The notes beneath the pieces were generated by a model. The model did no database searches, was not told where the DNA came from, and saw nothing but the letters and a program-made list of their open reading frames with translations. Below are positions 25,601 through 38,324 of a DNA stretch of 64,000 bases, piece by piece. Position 1 is the stretch's first letter. Each line of letters begins with the position of its first letter. Source of the DNA: Adiantum capillus-veneris (Eukaryota; Streptophyta; Polypodiopsida; Polypodiales; Pteridaceae); assembly GCA_014529385.2 (NCBI GenBank), contig CM043955.1, positions 153,667,640 through 153,731,639 on the forward strand. Direction: 5' to 3'. The translations under genes were made by a program, and so were the position numbers.

Positions 25601-27289
25601 ATGTAGATCCTCGGAAGCTATTGAGTTGAAGCTTGTTCGTTGAGGTGGAAGAGCATTTGAGATGAATGTTTTTAGCCTTCTTCAGTCACTGCAAAATCAA
25701 ACAGCATTGGCACAGTAATTACATTCTCATATACAATTAAAAATCATATGCAGTTTTAGGCAAACAAATTGATTGGTAGCATAATTCTAAACCATTTGTC
25801 AGCAAGAAACATTAAATTGCAATATAATCAAATGCATAAACAGTTGTAAAGGTAAAAAGTTGAACAAGTCTGGGGTCGCTAATTTAACGGTCGAGAGGCA
25901 CTAAAGATTGACTATTAATACCATGGGCAAGCTTCTCAATTTTCTCTGATCAATTAAGTTGTTTAATCGTGAGAGCCAAGTATTTCATGTCCGAGGGCTG
26001 ACTAGAGGCTATACCTAGAAGACCTTGTAGTTAAGGTACAATAAAAGGAATGTCTCATGAAATCATTGCCTGACTGATTACCTTTTCTTTGACCCCCAAA
26101 GTCTTTTCACATTGTATCAATTTTGATGTGTGTGCTTATTTTGTATGCCTTGGGTTTTTTGCTTTTCAAGGAAAAGCGCACACACTGGGAACCTCTAGGG
26201 CTCTAGTACCATAGGCGATACATGTGAGTGAAGTATCAAATCAGGATGAGATTTCTCTTCTAGCTTAAGATTTTACATTGTGGCACTTTGATTTTTTGTT
26301 TGTTCGTTTTCAGCATTTTAATTTTTGTAACTTTGGGGGGTCATATAACACTGTTACCCTCCCCAGGCTCGTCACACTAGTAAACTCCCTTTATAATACT
26401 TAAGCTAAAGGTCAATAAGGACTAAGCCCACTAGAAAGCCCTAGTACATTTCACACAATGCTGCCTAAATCAGATTAAGAACCTAAGTAACCATTAATTA
26501 TTAGGAAGGCATTCCCCATGGTATTAAGAGAAGATCTCTAACACCTAGCTTGGTCAAACTAGCTTTGCCGGACTGCTTGATTTTTAAACGTAGACAAGTG
26601 ATTATGACAAAAAATTATAGTGTTTGATACTAAGAAAATACAGTAAATATTATGCTACCAATCACAATTAAAGCAGACAAACATGAAATACTAATGGACA
26701 AGAAACACCTGTTTGCGTTGATAATTGCCTTGATTTGAAGAGCAAGTCGAGATAAAGATTCCATGAAGGTCCAAATCCTAACCACAACAACACATTCCTG
26801 TACACATGAGGAAACACAAAGAATACCTCTAGGAGGCACATCAGTGGGAAGAAGGAACTTTTCTAATCACTAAACTCTAAAAAAAAAGCACTCCTATCGT
26901 ACTAATCTTACCTACCCTCCATCACTCGAGTGATGAGGATCAAATGTGTTTGATGACATAGGTTTCTGTTTCAGTGTATCGGATGTGAATGTGTAGGTCT
27001 GGGTCAATGTTTTGACTGTTATTGTGTATACTAGTTTGCTAATTGCTCTTGCTCTTTATTATTTTTGTTTTCTGTGAGTATAAGGCTTTATATATACATT
27101 CCCTAAGATTGGGAGATTGAGAGGTTAGGGAGGAAGGTTGAGAGGGGAGTGAGTGAATGATGACTGTCAGCAAAAGATCCCCCCTTCCTTGGGTAGATCA
27201 TATCGTTTGAAATGTGCTCGTCACCCTTTGAAACCAATTGTTTCAATTGGTAATATGTGAGGATTTTTTACAATAGTTTTCTATTACCT
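25601..27289. other. non-coding 3' part of Gypsy-H
   Basis: About 1.7 kb between the protease region and the 3' LTR. No RT, RNase H or integrase motif is seen on either strand. Confidence 0.5.
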
Positions 27290-29140
27290 TAGGTGCCTCG
27301 TTGAGTTGCAAGGGTGGTAAGGTACCCTCCCAAGATCGAACTTGAATTGGTTCATCAGGTGATTCTTGAACACTAGGAGGTGTGGATTCCTTTGTAACTT
27401 TATGGAGGTCCACTATTGTAGGTGGAGACTGTGGAGAAGCTTTTACCTCTATGGATGCATTACATGAGGAGCTAGAAGCTTCATGGGACTCCCCCTTCCT
27501 GAGCTAGGTGGAACAAATTGTTCTTTCTTCGGTACCCAAACTAGCTTTGGAGCGGGTGTGTAGCATTCTGTGAATTTTTTTCTTTCCACGATCGTCAATT
27601 CATTTTGGAGCTACAGGATTGGGCGCACATGGGTCAGGTGACAGGTAAGAACATAATCTACGTTTTGGAACCCAAATTTGATCATTTTCTTGATAGTAGC
27701 CTTGGGCTTCCAATAGTCGTTTAGGAATCCAACGTCACATTTCCTTACATTTCTTGGAGCGAGTGGGACGTTTCTTATCAGGCTTCTGTTTTTTAGCACT
27801 AGCTATGGTCACTAAAGAAGCTCTAGGGACCCACTTGTATGTTTTCTTTGTTATATTAGGACGAGTCTTGTCAGAAGCTATATGCATTGCTTGTAGCATA
27901 TTTAAGGGTACGGGCATTTCATCCCCCTCAAGTGTTACCCAGGTTGTCCCCTTGTTTCCCCAAGTGTCTATGATTGATGCTAGGTGGACCCAATCCACAT
28001 TGGCCGACTCAGTCATTCCAGGTAGTACGTCCATATAAGGAGAATCTTTCCCAACATCAATGTCCACTTTACACGTGTAACAATACTGTAATGGGGCCGA
28101 GTGAATTGTGGTGTCAGATCTATGATCAATTATAAACCTGTTTCTTAGAGGATGTGCTCAACCAGTCACACGATCCACTCGAATGACAGAATCTTGGAAC
28201 TGCAAGTAGACATGTTTTTTAGACCAGTCATGCACCATTTTTGCTTCCCTCATGAAAGGACGTCCTAAGATCATCTCTGATGCCATAGTGTGTTTGGAGA
28301 AATCCATAAAAATGAAGGCAATCCTTATTTTATGTCCAAAGACCTTGATCTTGAGATCTTCTAGCATCCCAATAGGTTTAACAATAGACCCATTGGCCAT
28401 CTTCACTACTATGGTTGTGGTCGCAAGGTGAGGTCTTCCCATAGTTTCTCAGCAATTTTTAGTCACAATGCTAACCCCAGCGCCACCATCAAGGATTCCC
28501 TTCACAGTTAATCCCTTAGTAGTGATTGGTATGGTCTCATTGGATTCATCACCCTCAAAGTATTGTCCCAACTTGTTAACAGGTATTTCTATAACAAGGT
28601 TCTCATCTAGGTTGGGTTGTGGATCTAAGTGTTCCTCCTCTATTGGCATCTCCCTAGATCCATCCATCTGTGAAAATTGTGGTAGCCCAAACTTTAGTTC
28701 TCCATTGAGGAAGGCTCGAAGAGCTGAGACTAGCTCAGGGTCTTTAACATGATGGTGGTTCTAACTTCTGAAGACATGAAATCCATCAATTTGGCAATGT
28801 TTAATGGTACCTTTTGGGATTCAGTCCCTTGACGTGGGGAAGATGGGATCTCCATTTCTTCGATAGGATAAGGTAGTCCCTCTGTAAACCGTTTAGGAAA
28901 AATATGGACTCTCCTTGGGCCTTTTTGATTAGTGAAGGCTTAAGGGAGAATCAATGAGAAGGCTCTTGGGATATCACCTAGAGGGGGAGGAATGGTAGGG
29001 GTGCAGCCTAATTGTCTCCTCTTCAATGCTTGGTTCTTAGAGAGAGGTGGGAGGTAGGCTTGGGGGGGGGGGGATAAATAGGAGGAGAGAGGTGTCATAA
29101 AAGAGGGAGGGACCCCCCAAAAAAAAACGCGCATGCTTAA
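27290..29140 (-). pseudogene. Gypsy-H protease region
   Basis: From high to low coordinates: a proline-rich linker (PPPQAYLPPL, TPTIPPPLGDIPRAF) continuing, after one TAA, in the same frame through FTNQKGPRRVHIFPKRF and IAKLMDFMSSEV. It then reaches the retropepsin with catalytic DGGAGVSIV (canonical D-S/T-G) near 28490 and flap/C-terminal ILGRPFMREAKMV near 28240. A basic linker with KKQKPDKKRPTRSKK follows to about 27735, and an acidic Ser/Pro-rich stretch decays toward 27290. Interruptions occur at about 28740 (TAG), 28448, 28158-28070 and 27730. The second catalytic residue is Gly rather than Ser/Thr. Where RT should follow there is none. Confidence 0.75.
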
Positions 29141-29598
29141 AAACCCTAAAAATTGATTTTTTTTTTTAAGTTCCAAAGTTGACCCATTTGCCTCCAAAAC
29201 TGCCCCAAAACATAAACTAACTTAAAAAAGTCAAAATTTTCCCCCAAAATCCACTTTTCTCTCTCTCCCTCATTACTTTTCTCTCCCACACTCTCCCTCT
29301 TCTCCCTCCTCCCATTCTCTCTCTACAGTCAAGGCAGCCATAGCCAAAAGCTTTCCACCACTCTCTTCCTCTCTCTCCATAGCTCCCCCTTCTCTCACAC
29401 CTCCATCAACCCTCTACAGTCCCACACTCCATAGCCCACAGCGCCACTATCCTCTCTACCTCTCACTCCTCCCCTCTTTCTCTATCTCCACTGTCAAAAC
29501 CACCATAGGCAGCTCACCTCACCCTCCCCTGAGCTCCTCATTCTCTCTCCACAGTACTCAACTCTTTCAAATCCCTTCCTCAGCCCAACTTCCCAAGC

Positions 29599-30924
29599 AT
29601 GTTCACGCATAGACGGCCCAAACCAGAGATAGAGGAGATTGTGTTGCACAACACAAAAGACTCAGAGGGGGTATGGATCCCACAAGTATTCAAGAAGGGT
29701 GCATGGGTCTACATGCAACCGTCACGTGCTAGACCTCATTGTGTACGGTGTCGAGGCGTATTGGAACGTCATTGGAAGGGCCGGCTATTGGCATTCAAAG
29801 AAACTAAGTCCGGAATGGTGGCCATCATGCAACACGTCTACAGTGCAGCTGAGATCCACCTCAAGAGAGCTTCAACTCAATTTGCACCTCATTGTAAGTT
29901 TTCATGGTTTAGCTATCCCATGTATATGTCATGTTTACGTTTATGTGATCATTATGTTTAACTAAGGGCATTTGTAAAGATGTTTTTCCATCTAGCTTAG
30001 TTGAGGAGCAGCCGCTTGAGTGCCTATCAGGCACGTTCATGGTTGTGCATGCTCACATTAGGGAGCTTATGTTTCCTAATGTCTCATAGAAAAAACTTAC
30101 CGAGCAGCGAATATTCATGTACTCCCACAAGTACGTGGTGCCGAAGTCAAGCCAAAGCTATGGTAGGTTAGAAGCCTTGGAGACACCCTCATTGCAGAGT
30201 GCAGAATGGCCAACTCCAGACCATTGGGCTTTGCTTTCTTTCAAGCGCAAGGTGCTGCAAGATTTCCAAGGGTCCCTAAAGTTTGGTAAGGCAACCAGAT
30301 CGGTGGGTCTCAGTTGGCATTGTCCCATTCATTTGTTTGTGCATGCATTCCGCTCTCTGTCGATTGTAGAAACACCAACAATGTTTGTTTGCAAAGAAGT
30401 TGACATAGATGCAATGGACACCATTCTAGGTGTCAATTGGGGCTATGTTGACGGTTTGCATGATGGTGACCGTTATAAGTGCAATGTGTTCCCCACACAG
30501 CTTTGCCTTTGGTATTTGAAAGCAAGGTGCACCTTGTATGCACGGTTTAGCTACGAGAGGTGGATGCACAAACGTGGCACATGGATACCCTTGTAGCTGA
30601 CAGCCGAAGAGGTTCAATCCTTTGAAATTCGTGTCCGCATGCCCAATAACGAGGTGGAGGTGGTTGCAGTGAATCCGCATTGGACTCTTGCCAATCTTTG
30701 GGAACACTTTGTCATAATGGGATTCGAGGATGTCGGTAATGCAAGTTTCAAACTAGAACAACGCAAGGTCTGCTTTGTGCTTGCTTAGCTACCTTTTCTT
30801 ATTTTTTGTGGGTTTTTGTATTTTGATTGCCCATTTTTTGGTTGTATAGATTGGAAGGCGGATGCAGGCCACTATGCTTGTTTACAAAGATTGGGCTTCA
30901 GACGAAATCATCTTGTCTAAGTGA
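29599..30924 (+). pseudogene. unknown gene U1 (three exons, two nonsense codons)
   Basis: ATG at 29599 (MFTHRRPKPEIEEIVLHN) follows a CT-rich leader. Exons 29599-29893, 30001-30767 and 30850-30924 join in a single frame with correct phases: donors GTAAGT and GTCTGC, acceptors CTTAG and TATAG. The product would be about 378 residues ending DEIILSK. It is interrupted by TAG at 30087-30089 and TAG at 30594-30596. I recognise no family. The N-terminal part has a Cys pair (PHCVRCRG), the middle is rich in aromatic residues (LSWHCPIHLFVHAF, VNWGYVDGLHDGD), and the last ~75 residues (FEIRVRMPNNEVEVV... TLANLWEHF) look like a small beta-grasp or ubiquitin-like fold, which is a guess. It runs in the same direction as U2, 230 bp away. 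Confidence 0.55.
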
Positions 30925-31068
30925 ATTGGCTTGTAACTTTAATCGTGTATATATTGGATATTTTATTAAAGATTTTTAAAAGTTTTAAGGTGTTGTACTT
31001 GAGTTTTAAGGTGGTGTAAATTTATTTTTTAAATGCATATTTTTTATTTTTTTTGCGATGGAATATGT

Positions 31069-31077
31069 CTATATAAG
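31069..31077 (+). promoter_or_regulatory. TATA box of gene U2
   Basis: CTATATAAG lies 81-89 bp upstream of the ATG at 31158, with AT-rich sequence before it and a CT-rich, ATG-free leader after it. Confidence 0.6.
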
Positions 31078-31992
31078 GGGGACCACCTCCTCATTTCACC
31101 ATTTTCATCCCAGCATTGCAGAGAGACCTAGCATACCCAATCACGCAAAGAGAAGAAATGGCTGCTACTAGTGCTTTAGATGCATTCCTTACTGAGGTTG
31201 GGCATGCAAATCGCCCTGAGCTTCAAGCATTTTTCACAACCCAACCCGATTTGGAAACCACCTTGACCCTCCACTCTCAATCTCTTGAGCACATTACTTC
31301 ATACATTTCCACGTGCATGGGGAGATTCATTGTTGAGTTACCAAACCGGCTAGGGCAATGGGTCCCTGAAGGCCTTCTCCACCACATCTACCAAGGGTAC
31401 AGGCCATTTCATCAGTGGCTTGCACGCTTTGCCACCATGGCACAACCCGTCGGACAATATGTGCGGCTTGAAGCTGATGATGTGTGAGCAATGCGCAAGG
31501 GAAGGATCGGAAACACTTTTTTCTCTGTTCAGGCCATAATGATCTTCCTCCTTCACGAGTGCCCAGCAGGCCCTGACGTAGTGCTACCACACTTGCAGAT
31601 CGGCGGGGTACTGGCTGATGTGAAGGACCCCAAGCCCGTGGCCATTGACTCATCCGCAGAGGAGAGGACGCTTGCCTTGACCTACCCTGTAGGGATTCAA
31701 GGCCTCTTGGAGGCCTCTCCATCTATCGGTTCATCCTCGGGACCGCCAAAAGGAACCACCACTCGAGATTCCATCCCTGAGGTAGAGATTACCCACTTCT
31801 CCTCCATTGTGGTGGGTGGGGAGGAGTTTGTGTTTATGCACGATCTGGAGAAATCCTTTGAGCTTCGCATGGATGAGTGTTTCGCCATCCTCAATGCCCA
31901 TGGCAAGTTTGAGGTTGATACCACCACCTCCCATGACGATGATCTCCTACTGCCCATGGGGAATCCTTTGGCGGACACAGTGGCGATCGCAC

Positions 31993-32183
31993 TGAAGGAG
32001 TACGAGCGGAAGTGTGACACGAGAGAGAGTGCGAGAAGAAGAGCACGACGATATGGTGAACTCGCTCTACTGTAATGTGTAGAGCATAGTGAGTTCTTAT
32101 TAGGTTTTTACAAAGAATATGTGTACATACGTGGCGGCCCGCCCACTTACCTGGGCAACCACATTGGGCTTTATGCCCCAACA
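31993..32183 (-). repeat. 3' LTR of Copia-B
   Basis: 191 bp, TGAAGGAG...CCCCAACA on the plus strand, followed inwards by the polypurine tract (AAGTGGGAGGT on the minus strand). Confidence 0.95.
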
Positions 32184-32272
32184 ACCTCCCACTTAAAGTC
32201 CAATGTGGTACTTTAAGTGTGAGAGAAGCTACTATACAAGATAATATACAAGATATGTAGAGAAGTGATGTA

Positions 32273-35200
32273 CTACCCTACACCTAAGTGCTTGTGAAAA
32301 TGCGCAAAGCTCTCTGAGGGAAGTCCTTTTGTAAGTAGATCAGCAGGATTTTCTGTGGTGTGACCTTTGACAAGCTGAAGTTGCTTATCCTCGAGCATTT
32401 CCCTAATGAAATGATACTTCACATCCACATGCTTTGTCTTTGAGTGATAAATTGGATTGCGAGCCAATTGTATAGCACTTTGACTATCACAATATAACAC
32501 AGGCATCTCTTCTTTGATTCCCAAATCTGTTACTAGTCGATTAAGCCAAATTGATTCTTTGCATGCCTCTATTGCTGCAACATATTCAGCCTCTGTAGTA
32601 GACTGAGTAACACAATCTTGTAATCTAGAACGCCATGATACTGCTCCACCAGCCAATGTAAAGACATACCCTGACGTAGACCTTCGGTTGTCTAAGTCAC
32701 CTGCATAATTTGAGTCTGTAAAAACCTTTACACTTAGCTCCTGACTCCCATAGCATATACGCATACTCTTTGTAGCTTTCAGGTATCTCAATATTCCTTT
32801 CACTGCCTCCCAATGTTTCTTGCCTGGGTTTGACATGTATCGACTTACTACTCCCACTGCAAATGCAATGTCTGGGCGAGTAGCAATCATTGCATACATC
32901 AAACTACCCACTGCAAACGCATATGGAATCTTATCCATTTCAGCCTGTTCTTCCTCAGACACATGACAATCTTGTTTGCTAAGTTTCACATATGGTGGCA
33001 ATGGAACACTCAATGCCTTTCCCTTCTCCATATTGAAATGTTGCAAAACCTTGTCAATATACTCTGTTTGAGATAACCAAATCAACTTCTTTGATCTGTC
33101 TCTCTCAATGCGCATACCAAGTATATGACTTGCCTCACCCATGTCTTTCATGTCAAACGATTTTGCCATCTTTGACTTCAAAGTTGAAATTTCTTCCAAG
33201 TGCTTGCCAGCAATCAACATGTCATCCACATACAAAATAAGGATTAGCCAACTACCATCCTTAGCCTTCTTTGTATATAGACAATGATCGAACTCACTAC
33301 GTTTGTAGCCTTGAGAAAGCATAAACTTGTGGAATTTATGGTACCATGCCCTCGGTGATTGTTTTAAGCCATAAAGACTCTTTAACAACTAGCATACCCA
33401 ATCTTCCTTGCCTTTCTCAACAAACCCTTCTGGCTGTTGCATGTAAATTTCCACATCTAAATCACCATGCAAGAACGCTGTCTTGACATCCATTTGGTGC
33501 AACACCAAATCTAATATGGCAACCAATGCAAGAAAGCATCTCAATGTAGTCATTTTGACCACCGGAGAGAAGACTTCATCAAAGTCAATGCCTTGTTCTT
33601 GCTTAAAGCCCTTGGCAACAAGCCTTGCTTTGTACTTTGGCTGACTATCATGAGCGGTGATCTTATACATGTAAACCCATTTACAGGGTAGAGCCTTTTT
33701 GCCCCGTGGTAATTTAACTAGCTTCCATGTCTGGTTTTTATGCAGAGCTGTCATGTCTGACTGCATGGCCAATTGCCAATTCCCGGAGTCCTTCATTTGC
33801 ACTGTCTCCTTGTAACATGAAGGCTCATTGCAATCAGTCAACATGACATAGTTCATAGATGGAACAAACCTATCAGGAGGTCGCGTGACACGTCCAGATC
33901 TACGCACAATAGGTGGCTCAGGCTCAGCCACAACCTGTGGTTCCACTCTATCCTGTCCTTGCTCCTCTTGAGCCCTGACATTTTGTCTTGCACGTGCAGG
34001 TCCATCTTCTTGGAAGACAACTCTTCTAATCTCCTCAACCCTCTCTGGTTTAGAATGATATTTCGCTTCATTAAAGTGAACATCATTGCTGCGGATAACC
34101 TTTTTGGATTCGGGATCCCAAAGTCTGTACCCCATTTCACCAGAATTACCATACCCTAGAAAGATGCACTTTCTACTCTTTGGCTCAAGTTTGTTCCTAA
34201 ATTCCTTTGCAACGTGAGTATATGCCTCATAGCCAAAGACTCTGAGATGCTTGTATGAGGGCACCTTGCCTGACCATACCATCTCTGCCACTAAATCCTT
34301 CTGCAAAACCTTGCTAGGAGATCTATTTATAAGATGAACAGCTGTTGATACAGCTTCAGCCCAAAACCCATTTGGCAGCTGTGCATTAGACAACATACTT
34401 CTGACCTTCTCTTGTATGGTCCTATTCATCCTCTCAGCAACACCATTTTGAGGAGGATTGTAAGGAGCAGTAAGTTCACGTTTTATAGCTTTTGACTCAC
34501 AAAAGTCCTGAAAGGCCTTTGAAACATACTCTCCACCATTGTCAGTGCGTAAGCATTTAAGCTTCTTGCCACTCTGATTCTCCACAAGTGTCACAAAAGT
34601 TTTGAAAACACTAAACGCTTCATCTTTGTGCTTGAGAAACTAAACCCATACTTTCCTCGAGTAATCATCTATAAATGTCATAAAGTAAGAAGCTCCCCCT
34701 AGAGATAGGTTAGGCATAGGTCCACACAAATCACTATGAACAAGTGCCAACTGTGTATCTCTTTTATTGCTTCTATGCTTATGTGGCTGCTGTGTTTGCT
34801 TACCATACAGACAATGTTCACAGAATTCAAAATCATTAAATGACAAGCCAGGAAAATAACCAGAATGAGACAAGATTTCCATTCCCTTCTTGGATATATG
34901 TCCTAACCGGCTATGCCACAAAGAAACGTTCGGCTGCTCGGTTACATTGATTACATTTTTAGAGACATTTGATACATAAATCATGTAAAGTCCTCCAGAC
35001 TTTACTCCATGTGCTACTGTCATAGAAACCTTGGATATCTTCCACATGTTCTATCCAAAAGTGGTGACATAGCCAGCATCATCAAGTAAACCTATGCTGA
35101 TCAGGCTCTTTGTAATTGCGGGAACATGTCTCACATTCCTCAGCATGAAAGAAGAGCCATTATGAAACTTCAATTGAACATCTCCAACACCTAAGATCTC

Positions 35201-36253
35201 ACATGTCTGCCCATTGCCTAGCCGAACATGATCTTTAGTGGTCACATAAGAGGTAAACCACTCCTTGTATGGAGATACATGAAGTGATGCCCCTGAGTCT
35301 ATAATCCAGTCACTAAGTGCATTTCCATCAGAGGCTATAAGAAGAGCTGAGTCCATTGTATTCTTCAAGAAGTAGATGTTTCCTGACACTAGACTGTCAT
35401 CCTCTGCAACAGTGTTTGTCACATTTATTTCGTGAATCTTCACAGAGGACTTGTTCTTCTCACCATGGTCTTCAGCTTTCTCTTTGCCTTTTTCTGCTTT
35501 CCATTCTCTGCAGTCTCTTTTCATGTGACCCTTCTTGCCACAATGGTAGCATTCTATGTCACTCTTGCCTTTAGCACTGCGGGACTTGCTACGAGACTGA
35601 TTCCTCTTTCCACCTTTGTACTTCCCTTTGGTCCTTCCCCTGACAACTAAGGCTGTTCCTTTGCCTTTGTCCATTGTCTTTCTATTGGTTTCTTCAGTAA
35701 GCAGACTTCCTTCTACACCTGCTATGTTCAAACCATATGGAGGTGCATAATTACTCAAAGGTGTGCGAAAAGTGTCCCAACTTTGCGACAATGTGATCAA
35801 CAGGAACATAGCTCTAACAGGTTCATCAAACTTGACACCTTGAGCTGACAACTGACTATAGATTGTGTGGAATTCATTCAGATGATTGGACATAGGTGTC
35901 CCTTCTTTCATCTTCAAGTCAACAAGCTTCTTAATCCAGTATACCTGTGAAGCTGCACTCTGCTTCTCATAAAGATCACTCAGCTTTAACCATGCTTGAT
36001 AAGCCGACATCTCGTCTGCTACATTGAAGTAAACACTTTCTGCCAAAGTCAGCATAATGGTAGAAAGTGCCAATTCATCCATTTCGCTCCATTCATCTTC
36101 GTCCATATCTTCTGGTTTTATCCCCTTGAGCTTTATAGGTTTTATCTGCTTCTTTTGTACCAACACGTGCCAAATCTGCTTCTTCCACAATGGGAAATTG
36201 GTTCCATCCAGTTTCTTGATATTGTAAAGAGCAGTGTCCTGTGATCCAGCCAT
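32273..36253 (-). pseudogene. Copia-B gag-pol, single frame with three nonsense codons
   Basis: One frame of 1327 codons from ATG at 36253. Gag N-terminus NIKKLDGTNFPLWKKQIW; CCHC knuckle CYHCGKKGHMKRDC near 35555; protease WIIDSGASLHVSP near 35300; GAG-pre-integrase LWHSRLGHISKKG; integrase H-x-D start (LVHSDLCGPM), DNGGEYV and NPPQNGVAERMNR; RT with KARLVAKGF, QMDVKTAFLHGDL and catalytic YVDDML; RNase H with DSNYAGDL, STTEAEYVA, YCDSQSAIQLA and HVDVKYHFIRE. Stops are TAG at 35048-35050 (Gln codon in Copia-A), TAG near 34640 (Tyr in Copia-A) and TAG at 33389-33391 (Gln in Copia-A). Every domain is otherwise present, so only point mutations separate it from an autonomous element. Confidence 0.95.
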
Positions 36254-37259
36254 AGCTACGCTGCACAGTAGTTTACTTTCCTGGGAAAAATTCGGCAGAG
36301 TTTCCCCTGTAAACTGACCTCTGAACCAATATCAACGTGTCAAATGAACCAAGAAAGCTTCAGATTCTGCAGAAATTTCGGCAGAGTCTCCTTTGTAAAA
36401 TGGCTCTGGTATAATAAAAAACAGACCAAAAACAGCTGAAAAAACCACTATCTCTCTAACAATGTAAGCTGTGGGTAAACCTGTCCTGCACCTGTACTGT
36501 CTCTCACTGTCCTGTAAGCATAGACTGCGACAATGCCTCAACGTCAGTAAATCAAAGATGCAATCCCAACCGTCTAACTCACAGTCAATACATCCTAGCT
36601 GCCTATCTAAGGGTGCTCGAGGGATTGCTCCAAGACCTGTATCACCGAAAGGATCTCAACATTCGAGAATCCCCCAGCTCAATAAAACCTCACTCGACCC
36701 TCAACAAAGGCTGCAGTAAATCTGACAATACATAGACTTCCCACAAAGTCATACATCCACAAATTTCCCACTGTATGCTGTAACCGCTGCGGCGGTTGTT
36801 TGCTGCGTGACTCACAGCCAACAAACCCTCAACAGACATACATCATCTCTGACAATACATCCCATGTGGAAGTACCTGCAATGTTAGGATGAAATCTGGA
36901 ATATCAAGCAACAAACACAAGCTACCTGATGAACTAGTGGATGTCGCCTACAATCTGTGTGTAGATGCGCCCGTGTCGTATGTGACACACCTCTAAGAAC
37001 TGTGAGCCGTCCTTCGATGTGTAGACAGCCACAAATCAACACTCTGGGAGTGTCGATATCCTCAGCACCTGCAGTCGTAGGCCAAAAACCCCAAATTTGC
37101 AGAGTCGGATCTGCACCCGCCAAGACCACGTAGTCGAAAATGGCCTGTGCAGAACTTTGTCGAAGCCGAATGGTGGCCGTGTCTTTGCCTGTCGAATTTC
37201 ACTCCAATCTGAGCTGGTGACTCTAGCCTCTTGCAGTGCTTCCCCGAGCCTCGATCTGA

Positions 37260-37271
37260 GCTCTGATACCA
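37260..37271 (-). promoter_or_regulatory. primer-binding site of Copia-B (tRNA-iMet)
   Basis: TGGTATCAGAGC on the minus strand, two bases inside the 5' LTR. It is complementary to the 3' end of plant initiator tRNA-Met, the usual Copia primer. Confidence 0.95.
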
Positions 37272-37273
37272 GT

Positions 37274-37464
37274 TGAAGGAGTACGAGCGGAAGTGCGACG
37301 CGAGAGAGAGTGCGAGAAGAAGAGCACGATGATATGGTGAACTCGCTCTACTGTAATGTGTAGAGCATAGTGAGTTCTTATTAGGTTTTTACAAAGAATA
37401 TGTGTACATACCTGGCGGCACGCCCACTTACCTGGGCAACCACATTGGGCTTTATGCCCCAACA
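37274..37464 (-). repeat. 5' LTR of Copia-B
   Basis: 191 bp, same ends as the 3' LTR. It differs from it at about five positions (for example TGCGACGCG against TGTGACACG). Confidence 0.95.
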
Positions 37465-37479
37465 CGCACAAGCCGAGGT

Positions 37480-37645
37480 TGCTACAACGGGAGCGCGGAG
37501 AGCCCTGCAAAATACTCGAATAGCACATAGCAAGCCATAAATCAACAAAACGGTGTACTTGGCAACCATTATTGTACATACTCCGAGCTGTGTGCAATAC
37601 GACAGAGACAGAAAGCGGGAGAGGGCAAGAGAGCACGTGCAGGCG
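37480..37645 (-). repeat. 3' LTR of element C, outer part
   Basis: Matches 47041-47206 with about ten differences. It ends at AGGCG (37641-37645), the duplicated target of element D, and resumes at 42106. Confidence 0.95.
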
Positions 37646-38276
37646 TGATAGATATTTTTCTATGGCCAGGCCATGGAGCAGACCAAGACCAAGAAAAACC
37701 TAGCAAACAAAAGAGCTTAAGCAATATGCTACGCTCACTCCCAAACAAGGAGCCTAGACAATGTAAGTGCGGCTAAATCATCTGCCAAAACATGTATCAA
37801 ATTCTCTCTCTCTAACCCACGCAATGCTCGGGCTACACATACTCGCTCAGACTCGAGAATAGAATCATGAAGAGTACATTTATGTGTTTATTATGAAAAG
37901 GGAGAGAGACACAGAGAAAGAGACATCGTAAATGTGTGATTTATGTTTTTTACTATCATCAAATTTTCATTCATGTTTACAAAGATATGGTAGAGAGACT
38001 TATCAGCAACTCAGACTTCAACTCTGAATCTTGCCAAAACTTTTCTTCATGCATGCATCGACACGATGTCGCTTCTCGTCGCAATCTCGGAGGAATACTC
38101 TCCTTCGCTCAAATTATGTTCCTAGCTTCTCTCTTTCTCTCCCCTTTTTGATTGTGCAGGGTGGCCCATGAAGTGCGCCACCTACTTTCACCCTCTCATC
38201 TATCTCCCTCAGAGTTTCAACATCCCCCCTCATTCTCTCTCTTTTTGCCTTCCTTGGCTATGCACATCCAAGAGAG

Positions 38277-38280
<4 letters not shown>

Positions 38281-38320
<40 letters not shown>
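38281..38320 (+). repeat. (CT)n microsatellite in element D
   Basis: A CT run of about 40 bp within a generally CTCTCT-rich left half. A similar run lies at 40570-40616 in the right half. Confidence 0.95.

Positions 38321-38324
<4 letters not shown>

Larger units (their letters stand above)
31993..37464 (-). mobile_element. Copia-B, complete LTR retrotransposon
   Basis: 5472 bp with 191-bp LTRs at 31993-32183 and 37274-37464 and a perfect 5-bp target duplication CGCAC (31988-31992 and 37465-37469). The LTRs differ at about 5 of 191 positions by eye, so the insertion is fairly recent. Primer site, polypurine tract and a full-length gag-pol frame are all present. It interrupts gene U2 in the antisense direction. 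It is the reference copy for truncated relatives Copia-A and Copia-A2. Confidence 0.97.

Noticed and set aside
29599-31000. U1 as part of the Gypsy polyprotein
   Set aside because: It is on the opposite strand, contains introns and has no retroviral motif.
31482-31532. A 51-nt intron in U2 (GTGTGA...TTCAG) removing the TGA
   Set aside because: It is shorter than usual plant introns and in frame. A CGA-to-TGA nonsense change fits the other damage better.
36332-37129. Frames between Copia-B gag and its 5' LTR as an extra gene
   Set aside because: This is the untranslated leader of Copia-B; the frames are short, on both strands, and not shared with Copia-A or A2.
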